Below are positions 29,553 to 38,878 of a stretch of DNA of 64,000 bases, one piece after another. Origin of the DNA: Streptococcus cuniculi (GTDB taxonomy: Bacteria; Bacillota; Bacilli; Lactobacillales; Streptococcaceae); assembly GCF_004570575.1 (NCBI RefSeq), contig NZ_SPPD01000003.1, positions 124,001 to 188,000 on the forward strand, read 5' to 3'. The notes under the pieces were generated by a model, which saw only the letters and a program-made list of their open reading frames with translations, was not told where the DNA came from and did no database searches. A program made the translations under genes and the position numbers. Each line of letters begins with the position of its first letter. The stretch's first letter is position 1.

Positions 29553-30668
29553 ATGCTAAGAAATACATTAGGAATTGTAAATATTGAAGGAACCAATGTC
29601 CATTTTGGAGATATCATGAGTCATCGTGGGATTCAAGCCTTTGGATTTTTAGGACGCTACCGCTTGATTGACTTTGTCCTTTCCAACATGTCCAATTCTG
29701 GTATCAGTGATTTCCAAGTCTATATGCCTGCTAAAATGCGCTCTACCATCCAGCACGTCGGAACAGGTAAACACTACAATATCAATAGCAAACGCGGCAA
29801 ACTGCGCTTGTTAAACAGCGTCACAGACCCAAACTCCATTTACCAGCACGACATCAAGGCCTTTTCAGACAATATTCACTATATTGAAAATTCACACAAA
29901 GACTATGTCTTGATTGCACCGTCCTACTTCATCTACAGCCAAGATTATTCCAAGGTGTTGGATGAACATTTGGAAACCAAGGCAGACATCACCGTCCTGT
30001 ATAAAAATGTCACCAATGCCAAAGAAAACTTTATCGGCTGCCAGACGCTCAAGTTTGGCGATGACAAACGCATTGTGGAGTTTGAAGAAAACCACGGTAA
30101 ATACAAGAATCGCCCTGTCTCTCTTGAAGCCTACTTCATGAAACGGACCGTTTTCCTTGAGTTAATTAAGCGGGCCAACAAGGTTTCTGCCCTCTACTGG
30201 CTCAAAGATATTCTCCGTGATGTGGTCGACCAATACCGTATTGTCGGCTATGCCCACCGCGATTTTGTAGCCTGCATCAATACAGTTGAAGCCTATTTCC
30301 AAACCCAGCTTGACTTGATTGACCCAGATACCCGCAAACTTCTCTTCAAGAACAATTGGCCGATTCATACTCAGACCAGCGACAGCTCGCCATGTCTTTA
30401 CGGACCGCTTGCTGAAGTCAAACGTTGCTTGATTTCAAACGGCGGCAGCATCAATGGTCAAGTGGAAAATTCGGTCATTGACCGGGATGTGGTCATCGAA
30501 GAAGGTGTAGTCATTAAAAATTCCATCATTTTAAACGGTGTCACCATTAAAAGCGGTGCCAACATTGAAAATGCCATTATCGATAAAGCAACTACGATTG
30601 CTCACCCAGTTGATATTAAAGGAAGTGCTACTGCACCCGCTTATTTAAAAGCCTATCAAATTATTTAG
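29553..30668 (+). CDS. glgD: GlgD regulatory subunit of ADP-glucose pyrophosphorylase
   Basis: A 371-residue homologue of GlgC. The GGxGTRL loop is replaced by the VNIEGTNVHFGD segment, while FLGRYRLIDFVLSNMSNSGI and the C-terminal beta-helix remain. In Firmicutes GlgD lacks activity of its own and raises GlgC activity in a heteromer. It lies 12 bases after glgC with a GAAAGGA ribosome site. Confidence 0.93.
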   Translation: MLRNTLGIVNIEGTNVHFGDIMSHRGIQAFGFLGRYRLIDFVLSNMSNSGISDFQVYMPAKMRSTIQHVGTGKHYNINSKRGKLRLLNSVTDPNSIYQHDIKAFSDNIHYIENSHKDYVLIAPSYFIYSQDYSKVLDEHLETKADITVLYKNVTNAKENFIGCQTLKFGDDKRIVEFEENHGKYKNRPVSLEAYFMKRTVFLELIKRANKVSALYWLKDILRDVVDQYRIVGYAHRDFVACINTVEAYFQTQLDLIDPDTRKLLFKNNWPIHTQTSDSSPCLYGPLAEVKRCLISNGGSINGQVENSVIDRDVVIEEGVVIKNSIILNGVTIKSGANIENAIIDKATTIAHPVDIKGSATAPAYLKAYQII

Positions 30669-30676
30669 GAGGAACT

Positions 30677-32122
30677 ATGTCCAAAAAATCTGTTCTCTTT
30701 GTCGCCTCAGAAGGGCTTCCCTTTATTAAAACTGGAGGATTGGCAGATGTTATCGGCTCCCTCCCCAAAGAACTGGTAAAACAAGGAATGGACGTGCGGG
30801 TGGTTCTGCCACTCTATCTCAAAATCGCTGTCAATCATCACGCCGATTTTGACTATGTTTCTAGCTTTGATGTCCGATCAGGCGATATTCAATCCATGGC
30901 CAATGTCTACCAACAAGTCATTGACGGGGTAACCTTTTACTTCATTGAACACCGTGACTACTTCGAACGCAAGGACTTGTACGGTTACGATGACGATGCC
31001 ATGCGCTTTGGTTTCTTCCAGCATGCAACCTGCCGCTTGTTAGAAGCCCTAAACTACTTCCCTGACATCATTCATAGCCACGACTGGCATACAGCTGCGA
31101 TTCCTTTCCTCTGCCGGACCTTCTACAGCTATCGTGAGGAATTCCGTGCTATCAAGCATGTCTTTACCATTCATAATCTCGCCTTCCAAGGGATTTTCAA
31201 CAAACAAGCCCTCTGGTCTGCCTTAGGAATGGACTATAGCTACTATGTAGATGGAATTGCACGCTTCCACGATGATTGCATCAGCTTTATGAAACTGGGC
31301 ATCCTCTACGCTGACAAAGTGACGACGGTCTCTGAAACCTATGCACAGGAAATTCTGACCGAAGAATTTGGCGAACACATGGAGCATGTCTTGGAATTGC
31401 GTCGCCATGACTTACTCGGTATTGTCAATGGAATTGACTACGACACATGGAATAGCCAGACAGACAACTGCCTAGCACACAATTATGGACTTGACACACT
31501 TCACCAAAAAAAGGCCAATAAACTAGCCCTCCAAGCCCAGTTTGGTCTGGCACAGGATGAACATGTGATGCTCGTTGGAATCGTGTCACGCTTGACCTGG
31601 CAAAAAGGCTTCTATCTCTTGACCGAGGTCCTCAACCAGCTCTTACAGGCCCATGTCCAATTTGTCATTCTAGGAAATGGGGAAGCAGACATTGAACATG
31701 CCTTTCACTATTTCAAGAATGCTCACCCAGATAAATTCGCTTTCTACCAAGGTTACAATGAGCCCTTGGCACATCAGATTTATGCGGCTAGTGATCTCTT
31801 TCTCATGCCGTCCATGTTTGAGCCATGTGGCATCAGTCAGCTGATTTCCATGCACTACGGTACTATTCCGCTGGTGCGGGAAACAGGAGGACTGCGCGAC
31901 ACCGTACTTCCTTACAACATCGTCACCAAGGAAGGAACAGCCTTTAGCTTCTGGGGCAAGGATGCCTACAATATGAAACAAGTCTATGATTTGGCCCTTG
32001 ATACCTACTATAACCGCCCAGAAGATTGGCAGCAATTGATTAGACAAGCTATGACTGCAGATGTCAGCTGGACAGCTTCTGCAAAACGCTATATTGATCT
32101 CTACAACGAAATTACCTACTAA
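30677..32122 (+). CDS. glgA: Glycogen synthase
   Basis: A 481-residue GT5 glycogen synthase that extends alpha-1,4-glucan chains from ADP-glucose. The ADP-glucose-binding KTGGLADV motif (17-24) and the C-terminal PSMFEPCGISQLISMHYGTIP motif (about 377-397) are present. It lies 8 bases after glgD with AGGAGGA as ribosome site. Confidence 0.95.
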   Translation: MSKKSVLFVASEGLPFIKTGGLADVIGSLPKELVKQGMDVRVVLPLYLKIAVNHHADFDYVSSFDVRSGDIQSMANVYQQVIDGVTFYFIEHRDYFERKDLYGYDDDAMRFGFFQHATCRLLEALNYFPDIIHSHDWHTAAIPFLCRTFYSYREEFRAIKHVFTIHNLAFQGIFNKQALWSALGMDYSYYVDGIARFHDDCISFMKLGILYADKVTTVSETYAQEILTEEFGEHMEHVLELRRHDLLGIVNGIDYDTWNSQTDNCLAHNYGLDTLHQKKANKLALQAQFGLAQDEHVMLVGIVSRLTWQKGFYLLTEVLNQLLQAHVQFVILGNGEADIEHAFHYFKNAHPDKFAFYQGYNEPLAHQIYAASDLFLMPSMFEPCGISQLISMHYGTIPLVRETGGLRDTVLPYNIVTKEGTAFSFWGKDAYNMKQVYDLALDTYYNRPEDWQQLIRQAMTADVSWTASAKRYIDLYNEITY

Positions 32123-32420
32123 TACGAGTCAGTGGATGTTGTGAGAGACAAACTGACAAACCAATACCAAAAGCGGTTGGGACAAACGTCCCTTACCTCT
32201 TTCCGTTTCATAGGTTTAACAGATTAGCGCAGTAGTTATCTGGTTTGTAAAACGTTGATAAACTAACATTCTACAAACGTAGTCAACCTTGCGGGGTATC
32301 AACAGTCAGGGGAGTGACTGTTGATATCCGAGCCTAGAAACTAGAGAGCGAGGACAACGAAATCGAACTCTTACGAATTACCGATTTCTGTCCCACTCCC
32401 CTTTTAGAGAAGGAGGAAGT
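32123..32420. repeat. Intergenic repeat-like region between glgA and glgB
   Basis: 298 bases with no gene. It begins GGTTGGGACA (about 32173) and ends TGTCCCACTCCCC (about 32391), an inverted pair of the kind seen in streptococcal intergenic elements. It contains a perfect hairpin TATCAACAGTC / GACTGTTGATA (32297-32325). The region at 58880-59050 has a similar plan (GAAACGAGAACG...TTCTGTCTCCCCC). The GAAGGAGGAAGT at its end is the glgB ribosome site. Confidence 0.5.
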
Positions 32421-34265
32421 ATGACCTTCACAGATCTTGATTTATATTATTTACATACTGGTGAGCACACCAGTCTCTACGAAAAATTCGGCGCCCACAC
32501 CATCAAGAAGGGCAATAAAATCCTTGGTACCGAGTTTCGGGTCTTTGCCCCTCATGCGCAATCTGTTTTTCTGGTGGGTGAATTTAACCACTGGCAAAAG
32601 ACCCACCCCATGCAGGTTGAACAAGACGGCGTCTTTCACCTCTATGTGGACGGCTTAAAATCACTTGAAGTCTATAAGTACCTCATCGTGACCCACGATA
32701 GTAGAGAACTCTACAAGGCGGATCCCTACGCCTTCTTTAGCCAGCTACGCCCCAATACTGCCTCCAGCACCTACAATTTCCGCTACAAATTCAAGGACGA
32801 CACTTGGATGTATCACAGGGTCAACTATGATTTTAGGGAGAAACCATTTTCTGTCTACGAAGTCCACTTGGGCTCGTGGCTACAAAAAGGAACTGGAGAA
32901 GATAGGGCTGATCGCTTTTATTCCTATAAGGAAATCGCACCGCTCCTCATCGACTATGTCAAGGAACACCAATTTACCCATATAGAACTCCTGCCAATTA
33001 CAGAACATCCGCTCGATGCTTCTTGGGGCTACCAAGTGACCGGCTACTACAGCCCGACCAGTCGCTATGGCAAGCCTGATGAATTGAAATACCTCATCGA
33101 TCAATGCCACCAAGCAGGAATCGGGGTCATTCTCGACTGGGTACCACTTCATTTCTGCAAAGACGCCCATGGACTCTACCAATTTGATGGCAGCTGGCTC
33201 TATGAATATGAGATGGAGGGCGACCGAGAAAATCAACAGTGGGGGACAGCCAATTTCGACCTCGGCAAAGGGGTGACCCGCTCCTTCCTCCTCTCCAATA
33301 TCAGGTATTGGTTGCAGGAATTTCATTTTGACGGTATTCGTGTTGATGCGCTGTCCTACCTCCTTTATTGGCGGGGAGAGACCGAAGAAGACAAGCTCAA
33401 CCATACAGCTATCGACTTTATCAAGCGAGTCAATGCGCTGATCCATACTGAATTTAAGGGTGTGGTGATGATTGCTGAAGATTCGTCTAGCTATCCTAAG
33501 GTGACCCATGCGCTAGAAGATGGCGGACTTGGATTTGACATGAAGTGGGACTTGGGCTGGATGAACGATACCCTCAAACACATGGAACGCCCCTCCATCT
33601 ACCGCAAGCACCATTCCAACGAAATCACCTTTGGCATGTACTACAATCCGAGCGAGCAGTTTATCCTCCCGCTCTCACATGACGAAGTCGTCCACGGCAA
33701 ACTCTCCATTGTCAACAAAATGAATGGCAATTATGAGGACAAATTCCACTTGGCGCGTGCCTATTACAGCTATTTCTTTGCCCATCCCGGCAAAAAACTC
33801 CTCTTCATGGGAAATGAATGGGGACATATCAGAGAATGGCACGAGTATACGCAAATGGACTGGAATCTGCTAGATTTCCCCATCCACCAATCCTTTGCCC
33901 AGATGATGAAGTTCCTCACCAACTTCTACCGTACCCACGATGCCTTCTGGAAATACGACTATCAAGCCCACGAAAAAGGCTTTAAATGGTCCAAAATTTC
34001 AGAAGAAGCCAATTGCTACGCCTTCTGCCGTTATAGCGATGAGGAAGAAATTCTCGTGGTCAATAATTTCAACGACCAAGAAATCTATGACCTACCGCTT
34101 GATTTACCAGAAGGAGCAACCTACCGACTGGTCTTCTCTTCCAATGCCATTCCAACAGACGATTTTACGATTACAGCAGATAAGGACAGCGCCCATATCA
34201 CCATTCCGCGCCTTACAACCTATTACCTCGAACGAACCAATCCTGAACACATCAAAAAGGATTGA
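32421..34265 (+). CDS. glgB: 1,4-alpha-glucan branching enzyme
   Basis: A 614-residue GH13 enzyme that makes alpha-1,6 branches. An N-terminal CBM48-like domain (about 30-125, FRVFAPHAQSVFLVGEFNHW) precedes the barrel. Catalytic aspartate is in FDGIRVDALSYLLYW, glutamate in VVMIAEDSSSYP, and third acid in LPLSHDEVVHGK. It is separated from glgCDA by a repeat-like 298 bases, whereas glgB usually leads the operon in relatives. No glycogen phosphorylase gene is here. Confidence 0.95.
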   Translation: MTFTDLDLYYLHTGEHTSLYEKFGAHTIKKGNKILGTEFRVFAPHAQSVFLVGEFNHWQKTHPMQVEQDGVFHLYVDGLKSLEVYKYLIVTHDSRELYKADPYAFFSQLRPNTASSTYNFRYKFKDDTWMYHRVNYDFREKPFSVYEVHLGSWLQKGTGEDRADRFYSYKEIAPLLIDYVKEHQFTHIELLPITEHPLDASWGYQVTGYYSPTSRYGKPDELKYLIDQCHQAGIGVILDWVPLHFCKDAHGLYQFDGSWLYEYEMEGDRENQQWGTANFDLGKGVTRSFLLSNIRYWLQEFHFDGIRVDALSYLLYWRGETEEDKLNHTAIDFIKRVNALIHTEFKGVVMIAEDSSSYPKVTHALEDGGLGFDMKWDLGWMNDTLKHMERPSIYRKHHSNEITFGMYYNPSEQFILPLSHDEVVHGKLSIVNKMNGNYEDKFHLARAYYSYFFAHPGKKLLFMGNEWGHIREWHEYTQMDWNLLDFPIHQSFAQMMKFLTNFYRTHDAFWKYDYQAHEKGFKWSKISEEANCYAFCRYSDEEEILVVNNFNDQEIYDLPLDLPEGATYRLVFSSNAIPTDDFTITADKDSAHITIPRLTTYYLERTNPEHIKKD

Positions 34266-34299
34266 AATCGATCCATTGAGGTAGATGCAGCTGATAGAT

Positions 34300-34333
34300 A
34301 AAATCCCAATCCAACATGCTGGATTGGGATTTT
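34300..34333. terminator. Bidirectional terminator glgB / binding protein
   Basis: AAAATCCCAATCCA-ACATGC-TGGATTGGGATTTT, a perfect 14-bp stem with A- and T-runs on both sides, between convergent genes. Confidence 0.9.
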
Positions 34334-34336
34334 ATT

Positions 34337-35152
34337 CTATTCAACGGCTGTATAGTTTGCTACTTCTTTCAAGTAGTTTTCGTATTCACCTGTTTCAACC
34401 AATTCTTTCACGATTTTATCGATTTCTTCTTTCAAGCTACCGCTATCTTTTGGCATGACAATCGCTTTTGTATTGGCATCTGTCTCTGGGAACTTGATAT
34501 CTGCTACTGCAAGATCTTTATTTTGAGAAGCATAGCCCAAGGCTACTGGCGAATCAAGCAAGACCGCATCGACCTGACCAGATTTCAACTCATTGATGGC
34601 TTCGCCCATTTGGGTTAAAGAGATAATGCTCGCATCTTTCAAATTCTCTTTGGCATAGACTTCTTGAGTGGTTCCTTTTTGAACTGCTACTTTTTTCCCT
34701 GCTAGGCTATCAGTAGAAGTATAGCTACTTGCTCCATCTTTTTTGACCAACAAGACATCTTGAACATGGTAGTAAGCATCTGAGAAATCAAAGACTTTCA
34801 TCCGATCTTCTGAAACAGATAGCCCTGCAATCGCAATATCCGCCTTGCCATTTTGGACACTGTTTAAGACATTGTCAAAGCTCATCGAAGATACTTCTAG
34901 CTTAACACCTAATTTTTCAGCAATTTTCTCTGCCATTAAAATATCCGCACCAACAACCTTGTTCTTGCCATCTACCAAGGTCTGGAATTCAAAGGGGGCA
35001 TAGTCAGGACTGGTCGCAACGACCAAGGTCCCTTTTTCTTTAATCTTGTCCAAGGGTGCTATTGCTGCATCCTTGTCACCTGTACCACACGCTACCAAGG
35101 TCAATCCTGCTACAAGGGATACTGCTGCTGTCATCATTTTTTTCAATTTCAT
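34337..35152 (-). CDS. Amino-acid ABC transporter substrate-binding lipoprotein
   Basis: A 271-residue family 3 solute-binding protein. The signal peptide ends in the lipobox LTLVAC, so the mature protein is anchored through a lipidated cysteine (about residue 22). The SBP_bac_3 fold follows ([37 protein letters not shown]). It probably binds a polar amino acid. No permease or ATPase gene is adjacent, so it is an orphan receptor sharing a transporter encoded elsewhere. The ATG at 35152 follows GAGGAAG; the in-frame ATG at 35185 is less likely. Confidence 0.9.
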   Translation of the reverse strand: MKLKKMMTAAVSLVAGLTLVACGTGDKDAAIAPLDKIKEKGTLVVATSPDYAPFEFQTLVDGKNKVVGADILMAEKIAEKLGVKLEVSSMSFDNVLNSVQNGKADIAIAGLSVSEDRMKVFDFSDAYYHVQDVLLVKKDGASSYTSTDSLAGKKVAVQKGTTQEVYAKENLKDASIISLTQMGEAINELKSGQVDAVLLDSPVALGYASQNKDLAVADIKFPETDANTKAIVMPKDSGSLKEEIDKIVKELVETGEYENYLKEVANYTAVE

Positions 35153-35281
35153 ATTTCTTCCTCTTTTTCTATTGTTGGTATTCACTTCTGTTTGCTATCA
35201 TTATGTCCATCTTGCAAGGGCGTCATCGGACTTTTACAATCATTTTCATCTTATTTTCTCCTTTTTTCAAAAGATAATCCT

Positions 35282-35310
35282 ATTGTAAGGTATTTTTATG
35301 CAATTGTCAA
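35282..35310 (-). promoter_or_regulatory. Promoter of the binding lipoprotein gene
   Basis: Minus strand: consensus -35 TTGACA-type (rc of TGTCAA, 35305-35310), 17-base spacer, -10 TACAAT (35282-35287). The leader is about 120 bases long; I see no known riboswitch in it. Confidence 0.7.
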
Positions 35311-35399
35311 TCATCTTTTTGTATTTTTATTCGTTTTTTTGTAAAAAGATACAAAAACACTCAAAAAGACCCAGCATTCCTGCCAAGTCCTCTTCCTTT

Positions 35400-35867
35400 T
35401 TATCGAAAATGCTTATCCCATCCGCCCTCTTCATCTTTTTTCCGATAAAAGAATTCTGAAAGGGTCGGATCATCCATTACTTTTAACACTTCAAGAAGGT
35501 CATAGGCTAACTCTAGCAGCGGTAGGTCTGATTTTGGAAGCCAGAAAACTTCGCCCTCATCGCTTGATCGGAGCTGACCTGAAAAGGTTGTCACCTTGTA
35601 TAGAAAGACGATGTAGCGGTGCCCCTCCTTATCTGGCCAATGTTTGATCCCAACCAGCTGGGGATGTTCAATGGTCAAGCCTGTTTCTTCCTCAACCTCT
35701 CGAACCACAGCGTCATGAAAATTCTCTCCCGCTTCAATATGACCTCCTGGAAATGCCAATCCCGACCAGCGATACAATGCTGGGTCTCTGCGCTGCACAA
35801 CGACACGTCCCTTGCTATCTTCAATGAGACACATATTGGTCAGCGTAACTAGTTCTTTACGCGACAT
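35400..35867 (-). CDS. Nudix hydrolase
   Basis: A 155-residue Nudix protein with a full box (GGHIEAGENFHDAVVREVEEETGL region, about 41-64). The VVVQRRDPALYRWSGLAFPGG lead-in resembles 8-oxo-dGTP diphosphatases of the MutT class. The substrate is uncertain; MutX at 20013 is the better candidate for the housekeeping sanitising enzyme. It sits just after the decayed GNAT gene. Confidence 0.85.
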   Translation of the reverse strand: MSRKELVTLTNMCLIEDSKGRVVVQRRDPALYRWSGLAFPGGHIEAGENFHDAVVREVEEETGLTIEHPQLVGIKHWPDKEGHRYIVFLYKVTTFSGQLRSSDEGEVFWLPKSDLPLLELAYDLLEVLKVMDDPTLSEFFYRKKDEEGGWDKHFR

Positions 35868-35876
35868 AGGTCCTCC

Positions 35877-36348
35877 TTACTTTCTATACATCATTCTCTT
35901 TTCCAGCATCTCCTTGCCTAGACAGACGAACGTACTGAATCCGTCAAAACGAAAACCGATACGCTCATAAAAGCGAATGGCTCGCTCATTTTCAGCTAAG
36001 ACTCAGAGAATAATGTGTGAAAAATCCTTTAACTCTTCTAAAGCAACCTGCATCAAACGATAACCAATCTGCTGACGTGGTATGCTTCTAAAACATAAAG
36101 AGCATAGACTTCCCCTACCTCTACCACATCTGTTTACTGGGAAGCTACGCAACAAATAAATCCTACTCCCCTGTCATCACTCTTAGCCACAAAGGTATTT
36201 TGCGGAAATTTTCGATAATACTCTAGCGAGCGGGCTGCTAAAAATACTGCTGGTAATAGGGGAGCATAGGCTTCTTGCCAGGCCTTCCAGTGAACATAGC
36301 CTTGCCCTCTTTTTCGCAATCCGTCAACATCGGAACAATGGTGAGCAT
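35877..36348 (-). pseudogene. GNAT acetyltransferase remnant
   Basis: Three frames together give a GNAT protein. The start MLTIVPMLTD is at 36348. After a shift near 36318 comes KRGQGYVHWKAWQEAYAPLL through TFVAKSDDRGVGFICC, which ends in a stop near 36134. The C-terminal block LAENERAIRFYERIGFRFDG...KRMMYRK then runs in frame to a stop at 35877. The sequence remains recognisable along its length, so decay is recent. Any residual product would lack the acetyl-CoA loop. Confidence 0.8.
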
Positions 36349-36372
36349 GAAAATTCCCCCTTGAGCAAGAAT

Positions 36373-36394
36373 CATACTCTTCAAAAATCTCTTC
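36373..36394 (+). repeat. RUP-like repeat end, left of the polysaccharide locus
   Basis: ATACTCTTCAAAAATCTCTTC, nearly identical to ATACTCTTCAAAAATCTTTTC at 52401-52421 and in the same orientation. It resembles the ATACTCTTCGAAAATC ends of small streptococcal repeats. Confidence 0.5.
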
Positions 36395-36406
36395 TTAAAT
36401 CTCTTC

Positions 36407-37822
36407 TTAGGAGAGTAATTGCTTAAAATTCGCAACGGTATGAGAGAGGGAATCTTTTTTTAGAACTACATACACCCCATAGCAAATGACATATAGGATA
36501 ATAGCGAACAGGGACGGTAAAAACCAGCCTGCTACACTAAAGATGATTGTCAATAGCACTTCAAGATAGGTGTCCTTTTTAACCTCTATCCCCAACTCTC
36601 CGGCAACTACTCTTTCAGCGACCACACATCTAAACGCTAATAGAATCACGATACTCACTATTGCTAAATCTAAGTTTTGAAACACCAGCGTCGTAAGCAG
36701 GGTCAAGCCCAAACTGAGACAGACTGTTTGAATATTCACCTTGAGGATGTACTTCTCCAGTCGCAGAGCCTTTAAATAGGTATTGATGAGCAAGGACATT
36801 TTCCCTTCATAAATCGCCATTGGGAAAATGAGTACCATATATTTGATACTTTCCAAATAGTGAGGGAGCCAGTTGACGAGTACCAATTTTAAGGGATAGT
36901 ACAGAAGCAAAATGCCTAACATAAGAGGCATTAGTACATTTCGTAGACTGATATACAAAAGTGGTAACTTAGAGCGTTCCAAGCGTTTTAACATTGGAAA
37001 GATGACAATACCGACAGCATTGATGAAAATCATCATCAGATTAGAGATACTGAGCGTGAGGGACACCTTCCCAAAGGTTGCAATGTCCCATTGCCGTTCA
37101 ATCCCAATCCGAACCAGGCCAATAATCAAGAGACTAGCCACATTTGATAACATGAGATTACTTCCAACCTTTATGTTATCTATCATTTCAAAAAAATCTA
37201 ATTTAAAATAGGAGATATTTTTTAATAAAACAGAGCGACAGAGATATAGACCATACACTAATGAAAGGAGCCTTGCAAGGACATCTACATAGATCATCAT
37301 TCGATAGTCTGTCCTATCTACTAGGATGAAGCCTATCAGCAAAAGGGCATAGAGAAAGCGGTCTAAAATCGTAATAGCTGAACTTTGCTTGATTCGATTG
37401 GTTGTCTGTAAGATGTAAATGACAAAAAAGCGCAGATTGGTTAATAGCAAGGTAATGCCCAATTGTTCAAAGATAAATTGTTTATCACTATCTTCTACCC
37501 AAACAGAACCATAGGCAACAATCAACAGAGCGATAATGGCTTGAAAGAGCGTATACATCACAAATTGTGAGTAGAACTTTTCCTTGTCTAACTCCTCAAA
37601 ATGTGCCCCACCGTACTTTAAATAAATGCCATCAATCCAGCCAAGGTGAAAAAAGCCAACGTAACTCACATAAAATAAGTACAACTGCCAGTAGCCATAA
37701 CTCTCTACTCCTATCAATTTTGGCAGAACCAAAATCACCAAGGTCGAAACCAGCATACTGAGCAAATTGGAAAAGATAGCATAGCCCGAATTAACGATTA
37801 TATTTTTTAGTTTATTGTTCAT
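36407..37822 (-). CDS. Wzx-like polysaccharide flippase
   Basis: A 471-residue membrane protein with 12 or more hydrophobic segments and the MATE/Wzx start NSGYAIFSNLLSMLVSTLVILVLP. It should flip the undecaprenyl-linked repeat unit to the outer membrane leaflet for Wzy. It is the last gene of the operon; its start overlaps the end of the reductase/epimerase gene by 11 bases. The symbol wzx is functional rather than homology-specific. Confidence 0.88.
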   Translation of the reverse strand: MNNKLKNIIVNSGYAIFSNLLSMLVSTLVILVLPKLIGVESYGYWQLYLFYVSYVGFFHLGWIDGIYLKYGGAHFEELDKEKFYSQFVMYTLFQAIIALLIVAYGSVWVEDSDKQFIFEQLGITLLLTNLRFFVIYILQTTNRIKQSSAITILDRFLYALLLIGFILVDRTDYRMMIYVDVLARLLSLVYGLYLCRSVLLKNISYFKLDFFEMIDNIKVGSNLMLSNVASLLIIGLVRIGIERQWDIATFGKVSLTLSISNLMMIFINAVGIVIFPMLKRLERSKLPLLYISLRNVLMPLMLGILLLYYPLKLVLVNWLPHYLESIKYMVLIFPMAIYEGKMSLLINTYLKALRLEKYILKVNIQTVCLSLGLTLLTTLVFQNLDLAIVSIVILLAFRCVVAERVVAGELGIEVKKDTYLEVLLTIIFSVAGWFLPSLFAIILYVICYGVYVVLKKDSLSHTVANFKQLLS

Positions 37823-38876
37823 CGTGCTTCACTCGACTGTATTTCATAGATTCAATCACCCCAGCAAACATAGTAGGGAGGTCAACGGTCGGTTTCCACC
37901 CCAGATCTGCCAGCTTCTTCGTCAACAATTTCAACTTCACCTCTGGATTATAGCCAAACTTCTGAATATCTTGGAGATCAACAACTACGTTTATAGCCGC
38001 AGAAGCATCCAGTGAAGCGACCAACTCCGCCATATCTTTAATCGAAATAAGGGTGTTTTCATTTGCTACATTGTAGGCTTCTCCACTTTGCCCTAATAGC
38101 AATATGTGCAAGATACCAGCAATGGCGTCTTTAATGGAACAGTAGTTCCTCTCCGTTCCTCCAGTAGTATGGAGGATAATGTCTTGTTTTTCGATAACTG
38201 AACGCGCAAATTGTGCAAAGACACGATTATCTTGATAGTCTACTCCAGGACCAAAGGTTTGACACAAGCGAGCAATTTTTACAGGTAGGTGATATTGCGC
38301 GGCATACGATATACAGAGGCTTTCAGCTAAACGCTTCCCTTCTGAATAGCTACTGCGCGCATTCGCTGGATTCAAATGGCCAAAATCATTCTCCGAAACA
38401 TCTTTTTGCCCCTCGAAAGAACCGTAAACCTCTAGGGAGGATAGGAAGACAAATCCCTTAATTGTCTGTTCTTTCGCCAACTCTAATACGTTACGAGTAC
38501 CATCAACAACTGTATAGATTGTATCGACTGGCTTTTGAACAAAATCCAAGGAGTTTGTCACACTTGCCCCATGAATGACATAATCAATAGGGTCTTTCAC
38601 TTCGAGCCGGTCTCTCACATCTCCGATTACTACCTGAAGCCTTTCTATATCGTCTCCAAAAATAGCCTGAGCTTTTGCTAGCGAACGAACCAAGACTGTT
38701 ATTCGTATCTCCAAACTGTACTTCTCATTTGCCATTAGAAAGGCAAGAACGATTTGTGAACCAATCAAACCCGTAGCCCCTGTGACAAACACTCTCCTTG
38801 TATGCAGTTGTTCAAAGAGAGCTTTGTTTTCAGACACTAGGTTTTCTATCTCTGTTAGTACATATTTATCAACCAT
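37812..38876 (-). CDS. NAD-dependent epimerase/dehydratase-type SDR (possible CDP-alditol reductase)
   Basis: A 354-residue extended SDR. The NAD-binding GATGLIGSQIV motif is at about 33-43, VIHGASV near 114, and the catalytic YSEGK (YxxxK) near 190. It begins 2 bases after the IspD/TarI-like gene. In pneumococcal loci for arabinitol and mannitol, a cytidylyltransferase is paired with an SDR-type reductase to make a CDP-alditol. By analogy this protein may reduce a CDP-sugar phosphate product; a plain sugar epimerase is the alternative. Confidence 0.75.
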   Translation of the reverse strand: MVDKYVLTEIENLVSENKALFEQLHTRRVFVTGATGLIGSQIVLAFLMANEKYSLEIRITVLVRSLAKAQAIFGDDIERLQVVIGDVRDRLEVKDPIDYVIHGASVTNSLDFVQKPVDTIYTVVDGTRNVLELAKEQTIKGFVFLSSLEVYGSFEGQKDVSENDFGHLNPANARSSYSEGKRLAESLCISYAAQYHLPVKIARLCQTFGPGVDYQDNRVFAQFARSVIEKQDIILHTTGGTERNYCSIKDAIAGILHILLLGQSGEAYNVANENTLISIKDMAELVASLDASAAINVVVDLQDIQKFGYNPEVKLKLLTKKLADLGWKPTVDLPTMFAGVIESMKYSRVKHDEQ

Positions 38877-38878
38877 TT

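Noticed and set aside
32880..33509. A 209-codon frame antisense to glgB
   Set aside because: It is embedded in the catalytic region of a clear glgB gene; codon composition mirrors the sense strand.
34337..35152. Considered as part of a complete ABC transporter operon
   Set aside because: No permease or ATPase gene flanks it; the neighbours are glgB (convergent) and a Nudix gene.
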